Part shown: piece by piece, positions 57,310-64,000 of the stretch
How the letters are laid out: the number at the start of each line of letters is the position of its first letter
How positions within the stretch are numbered: the stretch's first letter is position 1
Origin: Achromobacter deleyi
Lineage (GTDB): Bacteria; Pseudomonadota; Gammaproteobacteria; Burkholderiales; Burkholderiaceae_B
DNA length: 64,000 nt
Assembly: GCF_902859705.1 (NCBI RefSeq)
Contig: NZ_CADIJO010000014.1
Location: 1-64,000 of the forward strand
Reading direction: 5' to 3'
Program-made: the position numbers and the translations under genes
The notes under the pieces: generated by a model
The model's input: only the letters and a program-made list of their open reading frames with translations
What the model was told of the DNA's origin: nothing
Database searches by the model: none

Positions 57310-58251
57310 TCAGACCGGCGCGGCGGTTTCCAGGACCTTCTTCACGGCGGCCAGGAAACGCCGCGCCAGCAAGGGCGGCGCGCTCAGGTTCGAGTGCGTC
57401 GCCCACACCTCGACGCTGGCTGCCGGCGCGATCGGCCGCAGCACCATGTGCTCGGTCTGGTCCGGCGATACGCACCAGGCGTCCACCAGCGCCGGCCCCA
57501 ACCCCTGCTGCACGAATGAACACGCCGTGACCGGCGAATGCACCTCGACCGCCGCCGCGCAGGCCGGCCCGGCGCCGAAGAACGACTGCAACGCGCGCCC
57601 CAGCGGCGTATCGCGCGGATAGCCGATCCAGGCCGCCGACACGAAATCTTCGGGATGCACCACCTCGTGCTCGGCCAAGGGGTGCCCCTTGGGCAGCGCA
57701 CAGATCACCGGCACGGTGGCAAGCTTCACCGACGTCAGGTTGGGATGGTCGGGCGGCTGCATCGAAATGCCGATATCCGCCTGGCCCGACAGGAAATACG
57801 CTGCCAGTTCATCGAACGTGACGCTGCGGTAGTCCACCCGCGCATCCGCATTGCGGTCGCGAAAGCGCCCCAGCGCCAGCGGCACCAGGCGCTGCCCGTA
57901 GCTGGCGCTGGCCACCACCTTGAGCATGCCCGCGCCGGATTGCCCCAGGCTGGCCGCCAGGTCGTTCACCCGTTCGATGCCGCCATACACCTGCTCGACC
58001 TCGGCATACAGCCGCCGCGCCTCGGCCGTCGGCGACAAGCGGCTTTTCACGCGCTCGAACAACCGATAGCCCAGCCGGCTTTCGGTCAGCGCCAGCACCC
58101 GGCTCACGGCCGGCTGCGACACGTGCAGCATGCGGCCCGCGCCGCTGATCGAGCCGGCCATCATGATCGCGCGAAACACTTCGATCTGGCGCAGGTTCAG
58201 CGGCCGGCCGGCACTGGGCCCGACCTCGTCGACAAACGCGTCCACATCCAT
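57310..58251 (-). CDS. LysR-family regulator of the D-amino-acid operon
   Basis: 313 residues from ATG 58251 with AAGGGGA upstream. The HTH lies at about 18-75 ('LRQIEVFRAIMMAGSISGAGRMLHVSQPAVSR'), and the effector domain at about 105-305. It resembles the NocR/OccR-type subgroup that senses amino-acid derivatives. Divergent from the Bug/deacylase/racemase operon, across 168 bases. Confidence 0.88.
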   Translation of the reverse strand: MDVDAFVDEVGPSAGRPLNLRQIEVFRAIMMAGSISGAGRMLHVSQPAVSRVLALTESRLGYRLFERVKSRLSPTAEARRLYAEVEQVYGGIERVNDLAASLGQSGAGMLKVVASASYGQRLVPLALGRFRDRNADARVDYRSVTFDELAAYFLSGQADIGISMQPPDHPNLTSVKLATVPVICALPKGHPLAEHEVVHPEDFVSAAWIGYPRDTPLGRALQSFFGAGPACAAAVEVHSPVTACSFVQQGLGPALVDAWCVSPDQTEHMVLRPIAPAASVEVWATHSNLSAPPLLARRFLAAVKKVLETAAPV

Positions 58252-58419
58252 TTTTTCCCCTTGCACCGGTTCTCTCGACAGGACCTCGAACGGGCCCTGG
58301 ACATCACAACCATCGATAACGGCGGATTATAGGTTTTCGACATTTTTCGATGACGCACTGCGGCAAACCCGGTGCTAATCTGCCCGCCTCCACACAACAA
58401 AACAAGGGGAATTTCCACC

Positions 58420-59397
58420 ATGCAACGCTCTGTCTTTCGCAGCCTCGCCGCCTTGGCACTGACCGCCACCTTTGCCGGCAGCGCGCTGGCCGGCGCCTAT
58501 CCCGACCACCCGATCACCTTCATCGTGCCATCCGCCGCCGGCGGCTCGCCCGACGTGCTGTCGCGCCTGATCACCACCCAGCTGTCCAAGAACACCGGCG
58601 CCACCCTGGTCGTCGAAAACCGCCCCGGCGCCGCCGGCAACATCGGCATCGCCCTGGTCAAGCGCGCGGCCGCCGACGGCTACACCGTCGGCTACGGCAA
58701 CATCAACACGCTGGCGGTCAACCGCTCGCTGTTCAAGCGCCTGCCCTACGACGTCGACCAGGACCTGGCCCCCGTCGCCCACATGTTCGACCTGTACAAC
58801 GCCCTGATCGTGCCCGCCGACTCCCCCGTCAAGAGCGTGCAGGACCTGATCGACCGCGCCCGTAAGGAACCCGGCCGCCTGTCCTACGGGGCATCCGGCG
58901 TCGGCACCACCGGCCACATGGGCGGCGAACTGTTCAAGAGCATGGCCAAAGTCGACGTCATGTTCATCCCCTACAACGGCGGCCCCGCCGCCATCCAGGA
59001 CCTGCTGGGCGGCCGCCTGGACTACCTGTTCGTCAACACGTCCGAAGCCGCGCCGCTGGTCAAGAGCGGCAAGGTCCGCGCCATCGGCGTCAGCAGCCTG
59101 AAGCGCCTGTCGCTCATGCCCGACGTGCCCACCCTGGACGAGGCCGGCCTGAAGGGCTATGAAACCGTGGCCTGGGGCGGCGTCGTCGCCCCCAAGGGCA
59201 CCCCGCCCGACGTTCTCGCCAAGCTCAATGCCGACATCCAGCAAGCCCTGCAGGCCCCCGAAGTGCGCACCGGCCTGGAAACCCTGGGCGCCGTGCCCGC
59301 CACCGGCTCGCCCGAAGAATTCAAGCAGCTGATCGACCGCGAAACCGCCAAGTGGAAGCAGATCATCGAATCCGCCGGCATCGAGAAACTGGACTGA
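58420..59397 (+). CDS. Bug-family (TTT) periplasmic binding protein
   Basis: 325 residues from ATG 58420 with AAGGGGA upstream. The signal peptide ends 'GSALAGA' near residue 25, then 'YPDHPITFIVPSAAGGSPDVLSR' (typical Bug N-terminus), 'VENRPGAAGNIG' and 'LDYLFVNTSEAAPLVKSGKVRAIGV'. TctA/TctB partners are absent, as is usual for Bug paralogues. Ligands are often carboxylates or amino acids; the operon suggests an N-acyl- or D-amino acid. Confidence 0.9.
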   Translation: MQRSVFRSLAALALTATFAGSALAGAYPDHPITFIVPSAAGGSPDVLSRLITTQLSKNTGATLVVENRPGAAGNIGIALVKRAAADGYTVGYGNINTLAVNRSLFKRLPYDVDQDLAPVAHMFDLYNALIVPADSPVKSVQDLIDRARKEPGRLSYGASGVGTTGHMGGELFKSMAKVDVMFIPYNGGPAAIQDLLGGRLDYLFVNTSEAAPLVKSGKVRAIGVSSLKRLSLMPDVPTLDEAGLKGYETVAWGGVVAPKGTPPDVLAKLNADIQQALQAPEVRTGLETLGAVPATGSPEEFKQLIDRETAKWKQIIESAGIEKLD

Positions 59398-59414
59398 ACC
59401 CCGCCCCACCGCCC

Positions 59415-60941
59415 ATGACCGACACATCAATGACCGATCGCGCCCCCGCCGCTTCATCCCGCAAGGCCCCTGAGCCCTTGCAGGCCGACTTCATCGTGGC
59501 GGGCGCCACGCTCATCGACGGCACGGGCGGCCCCGGCTGCCCGGGCGACCTGGCGGTGCGGGACGGCCGCATCGTGGCCGTGGGCGCCTTCGACCATCCG
59601 CCCGGCGCGCGCGTCATCGATGCCGCCGGCATGGCGCTCGCGCCCGGCTTCATCGACTCGCACACCCACGACGACGGCTACCTGCTGGCGCACCCCGACA
59701 TGCTGCCCAAGGTCTCGCAGGGCATCACCACCGTGGTCACCGGCAACTGCGGCGTCAGCCTGGCGCCCCTGTCGCGCCAGGACATCCCCCAGCCGCTGGA
59801 CCTGCTCGGCCCCACCGAGCTGTTTCGCTACCCCACCTTCCGCGCCTGGATCGACGCCCTGGCCGACACCCCCGCCGCCGTCAACGTCATCCCGCTCGTC
59901 GGCCACACCACCCTGCGCGTCGCCGTCATGGACGACACCTCGCGCGCCGCCAACGACGCCGAACGCCAGGCCATGCGCGCCTTGCTGCAAGAAGCCCTGG
60001 ACGCCGGCGCCTTCGGCGTCTCCACCGGCACCTTCTACCCGCCCGCCAGCGCCGCACCCACCGACGAAATCATCGACGTCTGCCAGCCGCTGCGCGGCCG
60101 CCCAGGCGCCCTCTACGCCACCCACCTGCGCGACGAAGCCGACCACATCGTCCCGGCCATGGAAGAGGCTTTGCTCATCGGCCGCGAACTCGACTGCCGC
60201 GTCGTCTTCTCGCACCACAAGCTGGCCGGCGAACGCAACCACGGCCGCAGCCGCGAAACCCTGGACCTCATCAGCCGCGCCGCCGCCGCCCAGCCCGTCT
60301 GCCTGGACTGCCACCCCTACCCGGCCACCTCCACCATGCTGCGGCTGGACCGCGCCCGCCTGGCCAGCCGCACCATGATCACCTGGTCCAAGGGCTACCC
60401 CGCCGCCACCGGCCGCGACTTCAGCGACGTCATGGCCGAACTCGGCCTGGACGACGAAGCCGCCCTGGCCCGCCTGGCCCCCGCCGGCGCCATCTACTTC
60501 CTGATGGACCCCGCCGACGTCAACCGCATCTTCAGCCATCCGCTGACCATGGTCGGCTCCGACGGCCTGCCCTTCGACCCCCATCCGCACCCGCGCCAAT
60601 GGGGCACCTTCACCAACGTGCTGCGCACCCTGGTGCGCGAACAACGCCTGCTCTCCCTCGAAGCCGCCATCCACAAAATGACCGGCCTGGCCGCCGCCCA
60701 ATACGGCCTGGCCGGGCGCGGCCTGCTGCGCGAGGGGTATCATGCTGACCTGGTGCTGTTCGATCCCGCCAACGTCACAGACACGGCCACTTTTTCAGCT
60801 CCCATTCAGGCAAGCCGCGGCATCCACCACGTGTGGGTCAACGGCAAACCCGTCTGGGACGGGGAACGAACCGGCACCGAACGCCCGGGCCAGGTTCTGT
60901 CGCCCGGGAATGCAATACCTTGGAGTCAACAAAGTGAATAG
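59415..60941 (+). CDS. N-acyl-D-amino-acid deacylase (amidohydrolase family)
   Basis: 508 residues from ATG 59415. Metal-binding 'IDSHTHDD' (about residue 80), 'TGNCGVSLAP' and 'FSHHKLAGERNHGRS' are the D-aminoacylase subgroup markers; the C-terminal beta-barrel ends with 'GIHHVWVNGKPVWDG'. It releases free D-amino acid from N-acyl-D-amino acids. Its stop overlaps the start of the racemase gene (8 bases), so the two are translationally coupled. Confidence 0.9.
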   Translation: MTDTSMTDRAPAASSRKAPEPLQADFIVAGATLIDGTGGPGCPGDLAVRDGRIVAVGAFDHPPGARVIDAAGMALAPGFIDSHTHDDGYLLAHPDMLPKVSQGITTVVTGNCGVSLAPLSRQDIPQPLDLLGPTELFRYPTFRAWIDALADTPAAVNVIPLVGHTTLRVAVMDDTSRAANDAERQAMRALLQEALDAGAFGVSTGTFYPPASAAPTDEIIDVCQPLRGRPGALYATHLRDEADHIVPAMEEALLIGRELDCRVVFSHHKLAGERNHGRSRETLDLISRAAAAQPVCLDCHPYPATSTMLRLDRARLASRTMITWSKGYPAATGRDFSDVMAELGLDDEAALARLAPAGAIYFLMDPADVNRIFSHPLTMVGSDGLPFDPHPHPRQWGTFTNVLRTLVREQRLLSLEAAIHKMTGLAAAQYGLAGRGLLREGYHADLVLFDPANVTDTATFSAPIQASRGIHHVWVNGKPVWDGERTGTERPGQVLSPGNAIPWSQQSE

Positions 60942-61677
60942 CTATTCCCAGGGCTGTTACCTGGGTGTTTTGGGCGGCATGGGCCCCATGGCCGGCGCCG
61001 CCTTCGCGCTCCGCCTCGCGGCGCTCACCCCCGCCGACGCGGACCAGCAACACATCCCCACCCTGCTGCGCAACGATCCCCGCATCCCCGATCGCTCCAG
61101 CGCCTACATGGCCGGCGGCGAAAATCCCTTGCCCTACATGGTAGAAGGCGTGCGCTTCCTCGAACGCGCCGGCGCCCAGCTCATCGCCATCCCCTGCAAC
61201 ACCGCCCACCTCTGGTACGACGAAATCGCCGCGTCCACCCAGCGCCCGGTCCTGCACATCATCCGCGCCGTCATCGACGACCTGCGCCGCCTCGGCCTGC
61301 CCAAAGGCCGCATCGGCCTCATGGGCACCGCCGCCACGCTCAAGCTCGGCCTGTACCAACGCCACCTGGAAGCCGAAGGCTACGAGTGCATCGTCCCCAA
61401 CGACGACGAAGTCGAACGCTACTGCATGGCCTCGATCCGCGCCGTCAAAGGCAACCGCCTGGAAGCCGCCTACGCCCCCGCCGCCGACGGCATCGCCCGC
61501 CTGAAAGCCCGCGGCGCCGACGCCGTCGTCCTGGGCTGCACCGAACTCCCCCTGGCCGTCCCCCACGCGCTGCGCCCCAGCCTGGGCATCACGCTGACCG
61601 ACTCGATAGACGCCCTCGCTCGCGCCGCGATAGCGCACTACCTCGCCGACCAGCCCGAGCACCGCATCGCGGCCTGA
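60934..61677 (+). CDS. Aspartate/glutamate racemase family protein
   Basis: 247 residues from GTG 60934 (TTGGAG upstream; ATG 60910 is less well placed). 'LGVLGGMGPMAG' opens the fold, and the two catalytic cysteines are Cys88 in 'IPCNTAH' and Cys202 in 'LGCTELPL'. It is PLP-independent. In this operon it would convert the D-amino acid released by the deacylase to the L-form (probably Asp or Glu). Confidence 0.92.
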   Translation: MNSYSQGCYLGVLGGMGPMAGAAFALRLAALTPADADQQHIPTLLRNDPRIPDRSSAYMAGGENPLPYMVEGVRFLERAGAQLIAIPCNTAHLWYDEIAASTQRPVLHIIRAVIDDLRRLGLPKGRIGLMGTAATLKLGLYQRHLEAEGYECIVPNDDEVERYCMASIRAVKGNRLEAAYAPAADGIARLKARGADAVVLGCTELPLAVPHALRPSLGITLTDSIDALARAAIAHYLADQPEHRIAA

Positions 61678-61844
61678 CGCAAGACCAACAAGCCGGCCTG
61701 CGCCCAAACGCAGGCCGCGCCCGCCCCGCTACGCAAGCGGCCAGCCTGCCCAGCCGGCCGCAGGCCACCGCCCCATCCAAACGCGAATTGCCCCAGCAAC
61801 CTCCACCGTTGCACGCCATTCGCCAAGCCCCCAAAACAGCACAA

Positions 61845-62157
61845 GCGCGCAGCGACTACGCCACGACGCCCCTCGGCGCGTATGCCGGGAGCCGGCCGCC
61901 CGCGCGGCCGGTCCCGGCGGGCCCCGCAAATCCCCCACGCACCCCCTCGGTCCAGCAGCGCCACAAACCTCGAAACCCGTAGCCCTGGGTGGCCGGCGTA
62001 CCCCGATCGCGCGCCGTCGATGCGCCCGAGGGAATCTGAAGGAACCGCCGAAGGCGGTGACGAAGATGACGAAGGGGAAGTCCGGAGCGAAGGCTCCGGA
62101 CCGCAATCGTTGGCGCGCGATCGGGGTACGCCGGTCACCCAGGGCGACCTACGAAGA
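61845..62157. repeat. Structured intergenic repeat, copy 2
   Basis: Homologous to copy 1 at 52949-53257. The upstream block is at 61845-61977, CGTAG at 61978-61982, the left arm at 61982-62015, the core at 62016-62111, the right arm at 62112-62145, and GACCTACGAAG follows. The arms are complementary at 33 of 34 positions but differ wholly in sequence from the arms of copy 1. The identical core blocks are 62017-62036 and 62065-62110. An additional CCGCC-GAA-GGCGG hairpin lies near 62046-62058. It lies between the racemase gene and livF. Confidence 0.85.
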
Positions 62158-62168
62158 AACCAGCAAAC

Positions 62169-62200
62169 AAAAAAAAAGGCGCACTCTCACGAGATACGCC
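62169..62200 (-). terminator. Terminator of the liv operon
   Basis: Minus strand: a GGCG-CTC...GAG-CGCC hairpin (62178-62200) followed by nine T (62177-62169). It ends the livMGF transcript about 40 bases after livF. Confidence 0.75.
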
Positions 62201-62239
62201 CAATTTCCCTTCGCGGGGAATAAACCAAAAGCAAAAAGA

Positions 62240-62944
62240 TCAGCCGCCCAGATAAGCCTTCCGCACCTGATCGTTCACCAGCAAGTTCGCCCCAGTATCC
62301 TGAAGCACCACCCGCCCGTTCTCCAACACGTATCCGCGATCCGCCACCTGCAGCGCCTTATTGGCATTCTGCTCAACCAGGAACACCGTCACCCCCTGCT
62401 CCCGAATCTCGCGAATGATGTCGAAAATCTGCGCAATCACCAGCGGCGCCAACCCCAGCGTAGGCTCGTCCAGCAGCAGCAACCGCGGCCGCGTCATCAA
62501 CGCCCGCCCGATCGCCAGCATCTGCTGCTCGCCCCCCGACATCAGCCCCGCCCGCTGCGCCGCGCGTTCCTTCAGCCGCGGAAACAGCCCATACACGTGA
62601 TCGATCCCTGCCTGGATCTCGTCACGCTTCAGGAAAAAGCCGCCCATCATCAGGTTCTCGGCCACCGTCAGGTCCTTGAACACCCGCCGCCCTTCCGGCG
62701 AAATGGCGATGCCATTGCGCATGATGTGGTGGGTATCCCGGTTCGTGATGTCCTCGCCTTCGAACGTGATCTTGCCTTCCTTGGCGCGCGGATTGCCGCA
62801 GACCGTCATCAGCAACGTCGTCTTGCCGGCGCCGTTCGCGCCGATCAACGTCACGATCTCGCCCTTGTTCACATCCACCGACACCCCGTTCAGCGCCTGG
62901 ATCGCGCCGTAGAACGTGTGTATGTTTTCCAGCTTAAGCATCAT
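62240..62944 (-). CDS. livF: Branched-chain amino acid ABC transporter ATPase LivF
   Basis: 234 residues. Walker A 'GANGAGKTTLLM', signature 'LMSGGEQQMLAIGRAL', Walker B 'RLLLLDEPTLGLAP' and the H-loop are all present. It is a standard HAAT-family ATPase, and its start overlaps the livG stop by four bases. The cargo of this particular liv system is unproven. Confidence 0.93.
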   Translation of the reverse strand: MMLKLENIHTFYGAIQALNGVSVDVNKGEIVTLIGANGAGKTTLLMTVCGNPRAKEGKITFEGEDITNRDTHHIMRNGIAISPEGRRVFKDLTVAENLMMGGFFLKRDEIQAGIDHVYGLFPRLKERAAQRAGLMSGGEQQMLAIGRALMTRPRLLLLDEPTLGLAPLVIAQIFDIIREIREQGVTVFLVEQNANKALQVADRGYVLENGRVVLQDTGANLLVNDQVRKAYLGG

Positions 62945-63708
62945 TCCTCCCCCAGATACGCCTTGATGACGCGCTCGTCGTTGCGCACCTGCTCGGGGGT
63001 GCCGGTCGTAATCGGCTTGCCGTGCTCCATCACCAGAATGCGGTCCGAAATGCCCATGATCAGGCTCATATCGTGCTCGATCAGCAGCACCGCCACGCCG
63101 AACTCGCGGCGCAGCTGGTCGATCAGCGACTGCAGATCGCGCTTTTCCTGCGGGTTCAGGCCCGCCGCCGGCTCGTCCAGCATCAACAGGCGCGGCTTCG
63201 TGATCATGCAGCGCGCGATCTCAAGCCGGCGCTGGTGGCCGTAAGCCAGATTGCCCGCCTCGCGGTTCGCATACTCGCGCAGCCCCATGAAATCCAGCCA
63301 CTGCGCCGCGCGCGCCAGCGCATCGGCTTCCGACTGGCGGTAGGACTTCAGCTTGAGCAGCCCCGGCAGCAGCCGCGACTCCACCTGCGTATGTTGCGCC
63401 ACCAGCAGGTTTTCCAGCACCGTCAGCTGCTTGAACAGCCGCACGTTCTGGAACGTGCGCACCAGCCCGTGGCGCGCCACCTTGTGGCTGGGCAGGCCCG
63501 TGATGGACTTGCCGTCCATCACGATATCGCCCGCCGTCGGGGCGTAAAAACCGCCCACGCAGTTGAACACCGTGGTCTTGCCGGCCCCGTTCGGGCCGAT
63601 GATGGCGAACACCTCGTCGGATTTGACTTCGAACGCCACGCTATCCACGGCCAACAGGCCGCCGAATCGCATGGTCAGTCCGGATACCTTCAGCAATGCC
63701 TCGCTCAT
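62941..63708 (-). CDS. livG: Branched-chain amino acid ABC transporter ATPase LivG
   Basis: 255 residues. '[19 protein letters not shown]', '[16 protein letters not shown]', '[17 protein letters not shown]' and a C-terminal LivG-type extension '[18 protein letters not shown]'. It pairs with LivF. Its start overlaps the livM stop by four bases, and its stop overlaps the livF start, so the genes are translationally coupled. Confidence 0.93.
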   Translation of the reverse strand: MSEALLKVSGLTMRFGGLLAVDSVAFEVKSDEVFAIIGPNGAGKTTVFNCVGGFYAPTAGDIVMDGKSITGLPSHKVARHGLVRTFQNVRLFKQLTVLENLLVAQHTQVESRLLPGLLKLKSYRQSEADALARAAQWLDFMGLREYANREAGNLAYGHQRRLEIARCMITKPRLLMLDEPAAGLNPQEKRDLQSLIDQLRREFGVAVLLIEHDMSLIMGISDRILVMEHGKPITTGTPEQVRNDERVIKAYLGEE

Positions 63709-64000
63709 TTAGCCAGCTCCACGTGGGGACGCTTCATGGGCAACAACCCCTGCGGACGCCACATCATCATCAATACCATCACCAGACCGAACATCAGCAT
63801 CCGGTACTCGGCGAACTCGCGCGCCAGCTCGGGCAGCACCGTCAGCAGGATGGCCGCGAGAATCACGCCCACCTGCGACCCCATACCGCCCAGCACCACG
63901 ATCGCCAGGATCAGCGCCGACTCGATGAAGGTGAAGGATTCCGGGTTCACCATGCCCTGGCGGGCCGCGAAGAACGCGCCGCCGAAACCGGCGAAGGTGG
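63705..64000 (-). CDS. livM: Branched-chain amino acid ABC permease LivM (C-terminal part)
   Basis: The gene runs off the window end; the visible 97 residues are open from the edge through '[23 protein letters not shown]' (near the edge), then '[23 protein letters not shown]', the conserved cytoplasmic loop of LivM permeases. The internal ATG at 63953 is not the start. The C-terminus '[18 protein letters not shown]' is typical. Confidence 0.92.
   Translation of the reverse strand, partial: TFAGFGGAFFAARQGMVNPESFTFIESALILAIVVLGGMGSQVGVILAAILLTVLPELAREFAEYRMLMFGLVMVLMMMWRPQGLLPMKRPHVELAK

Larger units (their letters stand above)
61678..62239. other. 562-base gene-free gap containing repeat copy 2
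   Basis: It holds a GGCCTGCG/CGCAGGCC hairpin near 61695-61716 (a likely end of the racemase transcript), repeat copy 2, and the liv terminator. Frames here are repeat-derived or low-complexity. Confidence 0.6.

Noticed and set aside
1-64000. tRNA, rRNA, CRISPR or prophage features
   Set aside because: I looked for tRNA cloverleaf ends, regularly spaced repeats and integrase or phage structural genes and found none.

Overview
The window is GC-rich chromosomal DNA (visually close to 70% G+C) with dense genes on both strands and short gaps. The gene content points to Burkholderiales, family Alcaligenaceae, of Achromobacter/Bordetella type: a Bug-family tripartite tricarboxylate transport (TTT) binding protein, a liv-type ABC operon, an arginase and several two-component proteins. 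Genus is an inference from gene content only. I see no rRNA, tRNA, CRISPR array, insertion sequence or prophage.

Layout. 0-7 kb: end of a dihaem cytochrome c; a magnesium/virulence-type locus (long 5' leader, ACT-like small protein, 35-residue MgtR-like membrane peptide, MgtC); a DUF2946 protein with a TonB-dependent receptor; an AsmA-like protein. 7-24 kb: an EAL protein, a FUSC exporter, a UspA with an FNR-type box, a hydroxyacid dehydrogenase and a PepSY protein are followed by a tight cluster of small stress and envelope genes (DUF3309, Pro-rich peptide, PfpI/DJ-1, topoisomerase IB, ElaB/DUF883, CsbD, DUF4142, DUF378, others). The cluster ends with two sigma54 activators, rpoN itself, a secreted Pro-rich protein and a hybrid sensor kinase.

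The main discovery is that this region reads as one sigma54 regulon. Eleven canonical -24/-12 promoters (GGCAYG-N4-TTGCT type), all intergenic, face the starts of the small genes and of rpoN. Such genes are usually under RpoS or general-stress sigma factors in other bacteria. The same region encodes the sigma factor, two enhancer-binding proteins and a candidate kinase.

27-50 kb: an orphan FlhD-like regulator, two MFS transporters, LysR and Lrp regulators, MuiA, DAHP synthase, a D-amino-acid dehydrogenase-like enzyme, an orphan response regulator, a citrate-lyase-beta-like protein, an ABC-F ATPase, phosphatidylserine decarboxylase behind an internal terminator, an FMN hydroxyacid oxidase, a diguanylate cyclase, a MetQ-like binding protein and arginase. 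50-64 kb: a binding protein with an alcohol dehydrogenase, DUF423, EamA, a PQQ-type sugar dehydrogenase with GST, a D-amino-acid operon (Bug protein, N-acyl-D-amino-acid deacylase, racemase, divergent LysR), and the 3' end of a livMGF operon.

A second notable object is a roughly 310-bp intergenic repeat present twice (about 52.95-53.26 and 61.85-62.16 kb). Its core is conserved. It is enclosed by long inverted arms whose sequences differ completely between copies, yet each copy's arms are self-complementary (31/31 and 33/34). That is compensatory change preserving a structure.
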